Part shown: piece by piece, positions 33,126 through 42,468 of the stretch
How the letters are laid out: each line of letters starts with the position of its first letter
How positions within the stretch are numbered: position 1 is the stretch's first letter
From: Pantanalinema rosaneae
Lineage (GTDB): Bacteria; Cyanobacteriota; Cyanobacteriia; Leptolyngbyales; Leptolyngbyaceae
NCBI RefSeq assembly: GCF_050753385.1
Contig: NZ_JBLZFZ010000001.1
Coordinates: forward strand, 124,001 to 188,000
Direction: 5' to 3'
DNA length: 64,000 bases
The notes under the pieces: generated by a model
Told to the model about the DNA's origin: nothing
The model's database searches: none
The model's input: the letters and a program-made list of their open reading frames with translations, nothing else
Program-made: the position numbers and the translations under genes

Positions 33126-35402
33126 TTAAATTCGATTGCAATAGTGCAGTTCTGTAAATGTCAGGCAGAAGGCTGTACCATGAGCGCGATCGATTTGAAT
33201 TGAGCCTTCTAACTGCTGAGTTAATAAACAAACTAACTGTAGCCCTAACGATTCCGTATGACGGAAATCAAGCTCCGCAGGAAATCCGACCCCATTATCT
33301 TGAATGGTGATGGTGATCTGGCGCTGTTGATTTTGGGTAACTTTTAAGCAAACCGTTCCAGTTTTGTCTAAGGGAAAAGCATGTTCAAATACATTAGAGA
33401 TCAACTCACTCACAATTAGCCCACAGGGGGTAGCCGTCTCGATATTTAGAAAGATTGGTTCCAGTTCAAATTGCAGATGTACCTGGTCATCATCTAAATC
33501 AAACGTAAAGAATAACTGTCTGGCTAGAGTTTCCAAATACTCACTAAAGTCAATTTTGGCAAGATTCTCAGAACGATAAAGTTTTTCATGAATCAGTGCC
33601 ATCGATTGAATCCGAGTTTGGCTTTCTCCCAGCATTTTTAAGATGGCTGGATCATCCACGTAATCCGTTTGCCACTCTAGTAGGCTGGAGACAACTAACA
33701 AATTATTCTTAACGCGATGGTGGATTTCTTTCAGTAAAATCTCTTTCTCCTGTAATGAGGCTTTCAATTGCGCCTCTGATCGCTTGCGATCGCTGATATC
33801 GCGGCAGACACAAACCATTCTTCCTCCTTCAATCAGGGTAAGGGACACCTCTTCTGCAAAGGTTGAGCCATCCTGTCGTTTGGCGGTTGCTTCTCCCTGC
33901 CAGTGGCTATTCTGTCCCAAAGATGGAAACACCTTCTGTTGAAAGTAAACAATCTCCTCCGGGTAGTACAATTGCTGCCAGGTTTTACCTAACAACTCAG
34001 TCGGTTGCTCGTAGCCAAATAACTGCACATGCGCTGAGTTCAGGTAAACATAACGACCTGCTGCATCGAGAATCGCAATGCCATCGATCGCCGCTTCGAT
34101 CGCCGCTAATTGTTGTTTGAGGAACTGTTCTACCTGCTGTCGCTCCGTAATATCGTTTTGAATTCCGACAAAATGGGTCAGGTTTCCTTGCAGGTCATAG
34201 ATCGGAGAGATACTCAGTTCATTCCAGAATAACGTTCCGTCTTTTCGGTAGTTGCGTAGAACCACCGTATCGGCAGATCCGTGTTTTAACGCAGTCCGGA
34301 GTTTATGCAGTTCTGGCTGTTCCGTCTCCGGGCCTTGTAAAAATCGACAGTTATGCCCAATCACTTCGGTGGCAGTATAGCCTGTGATCTGTTCAAAGGC
34401 GGGATTAACATAAATGGTCGGGCTATCGGGTAAACGGGCATCCACAATCACAATGCCATTACGACTGCCTGCGATCGCCCGTTCCTGTAATCCTAATTTT
34501 TCCTGAATTTGCTTATAGTCAGTAATATCTTCAGCAATCCCCGCAATGCGGTAAATCTTCCCGGCAGAGTCACGAATGGGAAAGGCACGATCGTGAATCC
34601 AGCGAATCGAGCCATCCGGATGCATGATCCGATATTCCTCGTCATACTCACCACAACTCTGTTTAGGAAACGCTTGCAAGATGCGATCGCGATCCTCCGG
34701 ATAGATGGCATTTAACCAACTGCGGGGGGAACGATAGACCTCGGCTAAGGACAAGCCCCAGATCCGCTCATAGGCTGGAGAGACATACAGCATCTGCTGT
34801 TTTTCCGGATCCGTCATCCAAAACACACTTTCGATGTTTTCGGTCAGTTGCTGAAAGTATTCCTGATGCTGGCAGAGGTCGATCAGGTTGGCTCGACAGT
34901 TTTGCCATGCCGATGTGGTTCGTTGGTGAGCATATTGCGCCTGCTGCAACGCTTGAGTTTGCTGTTTGACCTCCTGCTCTAACTGGCTAATCTGGTTTGT
35001 TAACCTCAGGTTAGTTGCCTGAAGTTGACGCAACTGAAGCTGGAGGTGAACTCGATGCAGCACCTTAGTCTGGCAGCAGGGTTTGGTAATCCAGTCAGCA
35101 ATGGCATAGTCAACATCGGATTGGGGTTGCCCAGCCTCAGATTCCACCATTAAGAGGATAGGGATTGCTGGGGTTTGGCAGTCCTGAAGGAATGGAGATA
35201 AATCCCTGTTCTGCGGGATTGTTCGCTCATCTAGGAGAATTAAATCAGGCAGTGATGGGTGAATTAGCGCGATCGCACCATCCAAGTCAGAGGCGGCTAA
35301 CACGGTGTAACCGGCTCGACTTAAACTGTCCTGTAGTGATTGCCGATGCTGAGGCTGACGATCAATCACTAAAATCGTAAACATATCTAACTGGGATAGC
35401 AT
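33126..35402 (-). CDS. LOV-domain histidine kinase with N-terminal receiver
   Basis: Kinase of 758 residues. Order: receiver-like domain (8-120; LILLDERTIP with Asp58, Lys107), coiled coil, PAS with PAC (~185-297), LOV domain (~308-422), PAS (~430-540), HisKA_2 (KEIHHRVKNNLLVV) and HATPase. The LOV domain has GHNCRFLQGPETEQ with the adduct-forming Cys352, and the flavin-contacting NYRKDGTLFWNEL and HFVGIQNDIT segments. It should bind FMN and respond to blue light. The kinase core is closely similar to that of the neighbouring cyanobacteriochrome kinase. First gene of the minus-strand operon that ends with GGDEF, REC and EAL regulators. Confidence 0.93.
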   Translation of the reverse strand: MLSQLDMFTILVIDRQPQHRQSLQDSLSRAGYTVLAASDLDGAIALIHPSLPDLILLDERTIPQNRDLSPFLQDCQTPAIPILLMVESEAGQPQSDVDYAIADWITKPCCQTKVLHRVHLQLQLRQLQATNLRLTNQISQLEQEVKQQTQALQQAQYAHQRTTSAWQNCRANLIDLCQHQEYFQQLTENIESVFWMTDPEKQQMLYVSPAYERIWGLSLAEVYRSPRSWLNAIYPEDRDRILQAFPKQSCGEYDEEYRIMHPDGSIRWIHDRAFPIRDSAGKIYRIAGIAEDITDYKQIQEKLGLQERAIAGSRNGIVIVDARLPDSPTIYVNPAFEQITGYTATEVIGHNCRFLQGPETEQPELHKLRTALKHGSADTVVLRNYRKDGTLFWNELSISPIYDLQGNLTHFVGIQNDITERQQVEQFLKQQLAAIEAAIDGIAILDAAGRYVYLNSAHVQLFGYEQPTELLGKTWQQLYYPEEIVYFQQKVFPSLGQNSHWQGEATAKRQDGSTFAEEVSLTLIEGGRMVCVCRDISDRKRSEAQLKASLQEKEILLKEIHHRVKNNLLVVSSLLEWQTDYVDDPAILKMLGESQTRIQSMALIHEKLYRSENLAKIDFSEYLETLARQLFFTFDLDDDQVHLQFELEPIFLNIETATPCGLIVSELISNVFEHAFPLDKTGTVCLKVTQNQQRQITITIQDNGVGFPAELDFRHTESLGLQLVCLLTQQLEGSIQIDRAHGTAFCLTFTELHYCNRI

Positions 35403-36041
35403 GTAGCTTCCTACTCAACTCGATCAAAATAACGACTTAAGACGGATGCGCGGCTACCTTTAGACCGGTTAGTACCTCAGTGCCACTTGTTTAAGAGATA
35501 GTTGGAACAGTAGCCTGTTGTGGATTTAAGCACCTTTGAGGAAATAACTTTCTAGCAGGCGAGACATTTATCGCTCAATAGCATCGCTAGATCTAAGGTA
35601 TATCTTCCCAACAGAGAAAGACTACTGTAAAAACTCGGTATGAGTTTGAGAAAGCCCTCAGTAACTTACGTTACGGGTATTTACCCTCAGCATCAGGGTA
35701 ATTCAGTAGTTGCATAAGGCACACGATCGGGGGTTGGTTTGCCACCCTCCCTCCGGAGGAAAAATTTTATAATTCGTAATTCGCAATTTGTAATTCGCAA
35801 GACTGAGATCATTCGGGCTAGCAGGTTTTAAACTGGTGAAACCCCTATTGTTGGAAAATTCAGATTCATTTGTAGACAACCACCATTTGGCGATTCATCA
35901 CCTTACGGAATCTTCAATTTACGGTGTGAATACAGAAGGAGTGTTGGCGAACCGATAGCCAGGGTGCCTATCTAATCAGAGCGTTGTACGGTCAGTGTTT
36001 GCGCTTTCACTTACCTAGATCCAGGTTATTAAAAAAAGATT
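35403..36041. other. 639-base intergenic region between divergent kinase genes
   Basis: No gene is visible. It must hold the promoter of the light-signalling operon (minus) and of the Cache kinase (plus). It includes a simple repeat of AATTCG/TAATTCGC units (35769-35800) and a preceding CCTCCGGAGG palindrome at about 35748-35761. Confidence 0.6.
35769..35800. repeat. short tandem AATTCG-type repeat
   Basis: Three near-identical units (AATTCGTAATTCGCAA then TTTGTAATTCGCAA) in 32 bases. Similar AATTCGTAATT strings are widespread in cyanobacterial spacers. Confidence 0.5.
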
Positions 36042-38345
36042 ATGTTCTCTGTCTCTCCTGTCCAAACCTTGCTCCGCGTATTACGGGGGAAGCCGTTGCT
36101 TCAGCGTCGCTCTCGTCGATGGGCATCCGTAGCATTGTTAGCCAGTAGTCTGATGATCGTGGGGGCAACCGCCGTCACCAGTTATTGGTTAGTTCGGCAA
36201 ATCATTCTGGATAGTGTCAAGGCAAATGCGTTACTCACGGTCGAAAAGGCGGGAGACGACATTGATCAATGGTTAGCGACGCGGGTGGCAGAGGTAGAAA
36301 CCCTGGCGAATCAGGTCGCGATCCGGTCGATGCATCTGGAAGCGGTGATTCCGTTTTTGTCCCTGGAAGCCGATCGCTTACCGGACTATCACTTTTTAAT
36401 GTATGCCTATCCCGATGGCTCCCATTACCGCACCGATCGGGGGTTCGTCCGGGATCAAAAAATTCTCGATAGTCCCTACTTTAAAACTGCGATCGCTGGA
36501 GGCATCAGTATTTCGGGGCTAGTCCGTTCACCCGAAAATGAACTGCAACAGATCAGTATCGCCGCCCCCGTCTGGTCAGCCCCACCACTCCGCCGTCGCA
36601 TCTCTCCCCAGCGAGCAGAGATCCGGGCAGAAAACCTTTATGCCTTTGGCTTACCCGATGATCCCTATCAGCCGCCGAAACCGATCGGGGCACTGGTGGG
36701 GGTAATTCCAATCAAACATATCGCTGATGTGGTTGCTAATGTCCCAAGAGTACCGGGAAGCTATGCCTTTGTTCTGGATAATCAGGGAATGCCGATCGCC
36801 CATCCCGACACCGATCACTCACCGCCAACGGGCAGCCTGCTGAACACAGACGATCCAATCTGGCAAAACATCTACCAAACCATGCTGCATTCCCAGCGCG
36901 GAGTACAACGGGTCAAGGTCGGGGAAAACTGGATGTATGTTGCCTATGTACCATTACAACGAGCCGATTGGTCACTGGCATTGGTGATTCCCAAGGATCA
37001 GGTAGAAAACCAATTAGATGCCTTGAATACGTTGGCGATCGTAGTAGCTGGGGTATTAGTGATTGCCGGAGTGATTGGCTTGCAACAAATCCGCTTGCTG
37101 GAAGAGTCGGAAGAGCGATCGACGGAACTGGCAGCAACCAATGCCAGATTACAACAAGAAGTGACAGAGCGCGAACGGGCAGAAGCCGCCTTACGGGAAT
37201 CGCAGGCAGACCTGGAGAATCGCGTGGTAGCACGCACCGCCGAATTAGCGACCGCTAACCAAGTTTTACAAGCCTCAGAAACTCAACTGAAGCATCAGGC
37301 GCATCAATTAGCCCAAGCACTACAGGAATTGCAGCAGACCCAAGCCCAATTAGTGCAAACGGAAAAGATGTCCAGTTTAGGGCAATTAGTTGCCGGAATT
37401 GCTCACGAAATTAACAATCCGGTTAACTTTATTCATGCCAATCTGCCCTACGCCGAACAGTACATGCAAGACCTGATTCAATTGGTACGGGTGTATCAAG
37501 CTGCCTATCCCCATCCGGTGGCAGTGGTACAGGAAAAGGCTGAAGAAATTGAGGTGGAATTCCTGATTGAAGACTTAGCTAAATTAATTAATTCGATGCA
37601 AATTGGCACCGAGCGCATTCGTCAGTTGGTGCTATCCCTACGCAACTTCTCGCGACTGGATGAAGCCGACATGAAACAGGTGGATATTCATGACGGGCTG
37701 GATAACACCTTAATGATTTTGCAGAATCGCTTAAAACCTAAATCTGGGTCTGGCGGTATTCAAATTGTCAAGGAATACCACAATCCCCATCTGGTCAATT
37801 GTTACGCCGGACAACTGAATCAAGTATTCATGAATATTCTGGCGAATGCGATCGATGCGCTCGAATCCTCTCATGATGAGATCGCAGATTCAGCCTCAAC
37901 AGAACGAGCGTTACAACCTGCGATCGCAGCGGTTGTCGGTAATGCAGATTCCCAACAAGCTGAACCACTCCATTCTGCTGTTCATCTGCCGACTGAGGCA
38001 ACAGACCTTTGGCAACGGTCTCGTTTACTGACCACTCAACTCTCACCCACCATTTGGATTAAAACCATGACTCAGGAGGATGGTTGGGTGGAAATCCGGA
38101 TTGCCGATAATGGTTCTGGGATGCCCGAAGCCGTTCGGCAGAAGGTCTTTGATCCCTTCTTCACGACGAAACCCGTGGGACAGGGGACAGGCTTAGGCAT
38201 GTCGATCAGCTATCAGATTGTGGTGGAAAAGCATGGGGGACAATTACACTGTGAATCCACCCCCGGCAGTGGCACAGAATTCATCATTCGGATTCCCATT
38301 CACCAATCTGCGAATAAAGTGTTAGCGTCGGATGTGGCGCGATAA
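36042..38345 (+). CDS. membrane-bound Cache-type sensor histidine kinase
   Basis: Kinase of 767 residues. One membrane helix (~30-50, ASVALLASSLMIVGATAV), an extracytoplasmic dCache-like sensor (~55-320), a second helix (LAIVVAGVLVIAGVIGL), then a coiled coil (~350-435), an H-box GQLVAGIAHEINNPVNF, and HATPase with NNGSGM-type G1 (IADNGSGMPEA) and GTGLGMSIS. It senses a small external molecule and autophosphorylates in the cytosol. No HAMP domain is obvious; the coiled coil follows the helix directly. No receiver is fused and the partner is not adjacent. Confidence 0.93.
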   Translation: MFSVSPVQTLLRVLRGKPLLQRRSRRWASVALLASSLMIVGATAVTSYWLVRQIILDSVKANALLTVEKAGDDIDQWLATRVAEVETLANQVAIRSMHLEAVIPFLSLEADRLPDYHFLMYAYPDGSHYRTDRGFVRDQKILDSPYFKTAIAGGISISGLVRSPENELQQISIAAPVWSAPPLRRRISPQRAEIRAENLYAFGLPDDPYQPPKPIGALVGVIPIKHIADVVANVPRVPGSYAFVLDNQGMPIAHPDTDHSPPTGSLLNTDDPIWQNIYQTMLHSQRGVQRVKVGENWMYVAYVPLQRADWSLALVIPKDQVENQLDALNTLAIVVAGVLVIAGVIGLQQIRLLEESEERSTELAATNARLQQEVTERERAEAALRESQADLENRVVARTAELATANQVLQASETQLKHQAHQLAQALQELQQTQAQLVQTEKMSSLGQLVAGIAHEINNPVNFIHANLPYAEQYMQDLIQLVRVYQAAYPHPVAVVQEKAEEIEVEFLIEDLAKLINSMQIGTERIRQLVLSLRNFSRLDEADMKQVDIHDGLDNTLMILQNRLKPKSGSGGIQIVKEYHNPHLVNCYAGQLNQVFMNILANAIDALESSHDEIADSASTERALQPAIAAVVGNADSQQAEPLHSAVHLPTEATDLWQRSRLLTTQLSPTIWIKTMTQEDGWVEIRIADNGSGMPEAVRQKVFDPFFTTKPVGQGTGLGMSISYQIVVEKHGGQLHCESTPGSGTEFIIRIPIHQSANKVLASDVAR

Positions 38346-38959
38346 GCAACTCCAGTGTTTACAAAATTTTATTCGCTCTTCAAATAAAATAAGCAAGAAT
38401 ACTAGTATGGTTTCTTTTTAAGATCCTAGATTGAGTCCGATCGTCGCAACATTAAAAGAAGCTTTGTTTTGACATTAGGCACTTTCTACTGAGAGGGTAT
38501 TTTAAAAGTCAAAATTGTTACGTGAACTGCCCCCCTAGCCTCCCAATTCTGGGAGGGAACCGGATTCAAAGTCCCCCAGAATATAGCCTGCGGCATCGTA
38601 GAAAGGGGGCTTAAAGCCCTACGGGCATACCAGAAAAGGGGCTGGTGTAATCACTTTGATACTTTTAAAACGTCCTCTGAAGGAAATGTCTCTAATTGGC
38701 TGTGGGTGACGCTACTTGCCCGATTCATGCTGAAAAATTAGGGGGCTTCCTTGCCTGGGGATTTCCTATATCCTTTCCACCTGGGTTCTCCCTGCATATC
38801 TTTTACCCATCATGAGATGTGCAAGGCAATTTAATGTCATCCTACTACATTAAATTTCTGTTTTGCTCCCTTGAACAGCAAGTAATCACCAGTGTCGATA
38901 CTCATCTGTCATGAGTTTTAGATGAGCGAAATTGTGTGTATTTAAGCAGGAGAAAGTTT
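38346..38959. other. 614-base intergenic region with a MITE-like repeat
   Basis: Apart from the repeat at 38490-38682, no gene or clear terminator is visible. The last 60 bases should contain the promoter of the RTX gene, whose ribosome binding site AGGAGAA ends at 38954. Confidence 0.6.
38490..38682. repeat. MITE-like palindromic repeat, copy B (inverted)
   Basis: Reverse-complement copy of the element at 17498-17642: shared ends (GAGAGGGTATTTTAAAAG and CTTTTAAAACGTCCTCTGA), the GTGAACTGCCCCCCTAG segment and the core around AACCGGATTCAAAGTCCCCC. It is about 48 bases longer because the right half holds an insert with its own hairpin (GGGGGCTTAAAGCCCTACGGG). Confidence 0.7.
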
Positions 38960-40387
38960 ATGTACTTTAAATCCCAAGTATCAATCCATCCGTATGGTTT
39001 TGCTCCTGAACTAACCACTGAAACTAACCATTTTCGACATGCTAATTTGTTTGATGATCATTGCCATAACCTGGGGCGATCGAGTTCGCATAGAGTCATT
39101 CCAAATAACCGCCCGATCGCAGGGTACTCCCAAGCCGATTTAGGTGATTTATGGTGGCAGTATATTGAGACAATTCCTGTTAATCAACATTTTGCTGCCT
39201 TTGACGATACCACTGATCTCCGGGGTCGGCGTGGCTCCATTGAGAAAGCGTTGATCAATCAACCCCTCGATTCTGTGCTGTTAATTGGTGGAGCATTTGG
39301 AGATTTGCCTCAAGGCGTTGACGGAACCTATACCATCCATCGCACGATCGTACTGCCTCCAGGCACAACCACCCTTTTCTTCCCAATTTTGAATGCCAAT
39401 GCTAGCAATCTGACGACAACGCCTGATGATATTGATGTCAACGATCCGTTTGTCAATGGCGGTCGGAATTATGCCCAATTGCGAGCCGCCGCCGCCTACT
39501 GGAGCAACCGACCCTCCGAAAATATGAATCAGCCCTATGAGCCATATCGGGGGACTGGAACCTCTGCTCTATTTGCCAGCATTGACGGCAAAACCGTTCA
39601 AGATCCTTACAACTATCGGCAACGCACCCAGAATCCGAATGGATATATTTCTTATCCAGTTGCCGGTGGCATCACTGAAATGATTCTCCTCTATCCACCT
39701 GATACCAGTTACCTGGCAAATCCCCAGGGTCAGGGAAAAGTGGCTACACAGAATTCCCATCGCTATAAGTCAGTGACCGAACTTGGTGGATATGGGCAGT
39801 TTGAATTCGGGCCCTTGTTTGCTGATGGCTACTGGTTAGGGGTCGAGTTGCGTCCAGGGGAACACACGCTCAACTTTGGTGGAACTTTTAGCCTGAAAGA
39901 TGCAGAAGGAGCACTGACCCCTGCCTTTGACCTGAATATTACCTATAACATTCTCAATCCTATTGAGGGAAATCGGTGTGATAACAACCTGTACGGGACA
40001 ACTCAAAATGACTACCTGAATGGCAAGGGTGGTCACGATCGCTTATTTGGTATGGCAGGAGATGATCTAGTGGTTGGCGGAAACGGTGCAGACTATTTGG
40101 ATGGTGGAATTGGAAATGATGAACTGTGGGGCGATCAGGGAGCAGATACCTTTGTGTTTAAGCAAGGGTATGGGCAGGATATGATTTATGACTTTGAAGT
40201 GGGGGACAACGTTCAACTGGATATGCGAAGAGGCTACAGCATTACCCCTGTAGATGTGGAATTATCGAATCAGCAGTCAGGTGCAAAATTAGATTTCGGT
40301 GGAGGTGATACCTTAACTTTTGTTGGCATCAGAGCGGAGCAGTTAAAGATTGAAAACGGCTCCATCAGGTTAATTCCAGCTTGTTGA
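38960..40387 (+). CDS. RTX calcium-binding repeat protein with unassigned N-terminal domain
   Basis: Protein of 475 residues; ATG 38960 follows AGGAGAA. The C-terminal part (~335-430) has RTX nonapeptides (NGKGGHDRLFGMAGDDLVVGGNGADYLDG in overlapping form) and then a FVFKQGYGQDMIYDFE segment typical of RTX C-termini, which fold on Ca2+ outside the cell. The N-terminal ~320 residues contain LGDLWWQYIETIP, LLIGGAFGD and LPPGTTTLFFPILNA, a pattern I have seen in uncharacterised secreted proteins but cannot name. There is no N-terminal signal peptide, as expected for type I secretion through a C-terminal signal. The HlyD/ABC pair 13 kb upstream has a C39 domain and is less likely to be its exporter. 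Confidence 0.85.
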   Translation: MYFKSQVSIHPYGFAPELTTETNHFRHANLFDDHCHNLGRSSSHRVIPNNRPIAGYSQADLGDLWWQYIETIPVNQHFAAFDDTTDLRGRRGSIEKALINQPLDSVLLIGGAFGDLPQGVDGTYTIHRTIVLPPGTTTLFFPILNANASNLTTTPDDIDVNDPFVNGGRNYAQLRAAAAYWSNRPSENMNQPYEPYRGTGTSALFASIDGKTVQDPYNYRQRTQNPNGYISYPVAGGITEMILLYPPDTSYLANPQGQGKVATQNSHRYKSVTELGGYGQFEFGPLFADGYWLGVELRPGEHTLNFGGTFSLKDAEGALTPAFDLNITYNILNPIEGNRCDNNLYGTTQNDYLNGKGGHDRLFGMAGDDLVVGGNGADYLDGGIGNDELWGDQGADTFVFKQGYGQDMIYDFEVGDNVQLDMRRGYSITPVDVELSNQQSGAKLDFGGGDTLTFVGIRAEQLKIENGSIRLIPAC

Positions 40388-40795
40388 AGCTGCATTTACG
40401 ATCGCGACTCCCAATAGATTATAAAGAGTCGGCATCAATAGCTGGCGATCGCAGATAGTCACTTGGTAACTGCGTCAAAATTTGCGATCGTCCAGTTGCT
40501 TGCCGTTGCCGTAAAGGCATGAAATTTAGTGTCAATCCTGTTCGCGATCGGGTGGGATTGAGAAAATTTAGCAGGCAATCTGTTTAAATCCTCCATCTGA
40601 AAGCACTATTGACAAAATTACGACTTTAGACAGATGCCAAAATGGATTTTGGGATTCTTATTAGGTTGCGATAGAGAACTTAACGATTTATGAGTCATTT
40701 TCAGGGATAAATCTGTCACTTTCCAGTCACATTTCATTCGCAAACTAAAAACAGGTCAGAAACGCATCCCTGGAAACCTCTAAACTTTAATCCTA
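40388..40795. other. 408-base intergenic region upstream of the GH13 gene
   Basis: No gene is visible. It contains two HIP1-like GCGATCGC clusters and, 66 bases before the start codon, a GTCAC direct repeat (40715-40730) listed separately. Confidence 0.6.
40715..40730 (+). promoter_or_regulatory. GTCAC direct repeat, 11-bp period (GH13 gene)
   Basis: GTCAC at 40715-40719 and 40726-40730, separated by TTTCCA, within CTGTCACTTTCCAGTCACAT. Near-identical to the site at 49672-49687. PhoB/OmpR-family regulators bind direct repeats spaced one helical turn apart. Confidence 0.55.
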
Positions 40796-42442
40796 ATGTT
40801 AGATCTCTGGTACAAAAACGCCATTATTTACTGCATTGATGTCAAAACCTTCATGGATGGAGATAGAGATGGAATTGGTGATTTTGTTGGGCTAGCGCAG
40901 CGCATTGATTATCTGGCGAGTTTAGGCATCACCTGTATCTGGCTGATGCCGTTTTATCCATCTCCTCACAAAGACAACGGCTATGATGTGATGGACTACT
41001 ACAACATCCATCCCCCGTTAGGCACACTGGGCGATTTTGTTGAATTTACCCGTCGAGCCGAGGAACGCGGAATTCGCATCATTATTGATCTAGTCGTAAA
41101 CCATACGTCAGATCAACATCCCTGGTTTCAAGCGGCTTGCCAGGATCAGCACTCTAAATACTGGAACTATTATCTCTGGTCAAAGGAACAACCACCAGAT
41201 TTGACCGAAGGGATGATGTTTCCCGGAATTCAGGAAACAACCTGGACCTATCATCCAGAGGCAGAAGCCTATTATGCCCATCGCTTCTATGACCATCAGG
41301 CAGATTTAAATATTACCAATCCTGAGGTGAGAGCCGAAATTCAGAAGATTATGGGCTTCTGGTTGGCATTAGGTGTATCTGGCTTCCGGATTGATGCCGC
41401 CCCTTATTTGATTGAATTGCGGCAAGCAGACAATCTCTTAGAAACTGTAGAGGATCCTTACATCTACATCGATGAACTACGAAATTTCCTCTCCTGGCGG
41501 CGGGGTGATGCCATCTTGCTAGCAGAAGCCAATGAAGCTCCGGCGGAGTTATCCAAATACTTTGGTGGGGGCGATCGTATGCAAATGTTGTTTAACTTCT
41601 GGGGCAATCAACATCTGTTTCTGGCACTCGCTCAGGAGCAAGCCATGCCATTGATCCAGGCATTCCACCAATTACCACCTGTATCCATAACCGGACAATG
41701 GGCGAATTTTATTCGGAACCATGACGAACTTACCTTAGATCGCCTTTCTGCCACGCAGCGAGACGAAATTGCCACTGCCTTTGCCCCCGATCAAGAACAG
41801 ATGTGGATTTTCGATCGGGGGATTCGCCGCCGCTTTGCTCCGATGGTGAATGGGGAAGCTGAACGCCTGCGACTGGTCTATAGCTTGCTGCTGACCCTAC
41901 CCGGTACCCCCGTGATTAACTATGGGGAGGAGTTGGGGATGGGCGATGATTTATCGCTGGAAGAGCGCAGCCCTGCCCGTACCCCAATGCAATGGTCAAA
42001 TGCCGTGAATGGCGGGTTTTCTTCAGCAGATCCCGATCGCGTGATCTTACCTGTGATCTCAGACGGTGAATATGGTTATCATCATCTAAATGTAAATATT
42101 CAACGCCGCAACCCAGAATCACTATTGAATTGGATGAAGCAAGCCATTCGGTTACGAAAAGAATGTCCAGAATTTGGTTGGGGCAATTGGCAGATTCTAG
42201 AACTAAATCATCCCAGTGTGATTGCCCATCGCTGTGAGTGGCAAGGTGAAGTAGTCATGGCAGTCCATAACCTGGCTAAGACAGCCTGTAGGGTAACGTT
42301 GGCATTGCCAGATGATGTTGGCAAATGTTTGATAGATTTGTTTGCAGATCAACCTGATCAGACGATCGCGGGGGCAGAGCATAAACTGGAGCTAGGCGGC
42401 TACGGCTATCGTTGGTTTCGTATGGGTGATGTACCCGGTTAA
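40796..42442 (+). CDS. GH13 alpha-amylase family protein, trehalose synthase-like
   Basis: Cytosolic (beta/alpha)8 glycoside hydrolase of 548 residues. Conserved regions: DLVVNHTSDQHPWF (region I), VSGFRIDAAPY with the nucleophile Asp (II), DAILLAEANEA with the acid/base Glu (III) and FIRNHDEL with the transition-state Asp (IV). The opening DLWYKNAIIYCIDVKTFMDG and the DNGYDVMDYYNIHP loop match the trehalose synthase group (maltose to trehalose isomerisation). It lacks the maltokinase domain found fused in some homologues. An amylase or glucosidase activity remains possible. Followed after 26 bases by the rhomboid gene. Confidence 0.88.
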   Translation: MLDLWYKNAIIYCIDVKTFMDGDRDGIGDFVGLAQRIDYLASLGITCIWLMPFYPSPHKDNGYDVMDYYNIHPPLGTLGDFVEFTRRAEERGIRIIIDLVVNHTSDQHPWFQAACQDQHSKYWNYYLWSKEQPPDLTEGMMFPGIQETTWTYHPEAEAYYAHRFYDHQADLNITNPEVRAEIQKIMGFWLALGVSGFRIDAAPYLIELRQADNLLETVEDPYIYIDELRNFLSWRRGDAILLAEANEAPAELSKYFGGGDRMQMLFNFWGNQHLFLALAQEQAMPLIQAFHQLPPVSITGQWANFIRNHDELTLDRLSATQRDEIATAFAPDQEQMWIFDRGIRRRFAPMVNGEAERLRLVYSLLLTLPGTPVINYGEELGMGDDLSLEERSPARTPMQWSNAVNGGFSSADPDRVILPVISDGEYGYHHLNVNIQRRNPESLLNWMKQAIRLRKECPEFGWGNWQILELNHPSVIAHRCEWQGEVVMAVHNLAKTACRVTLALPDDVGKCLIDLFADQPDQTIAGAEHKLELGGYGYRWFRMGDVPG

Positions 42443-42468
42443 CCAGTTTTACGTAAGGAAAAAATACT

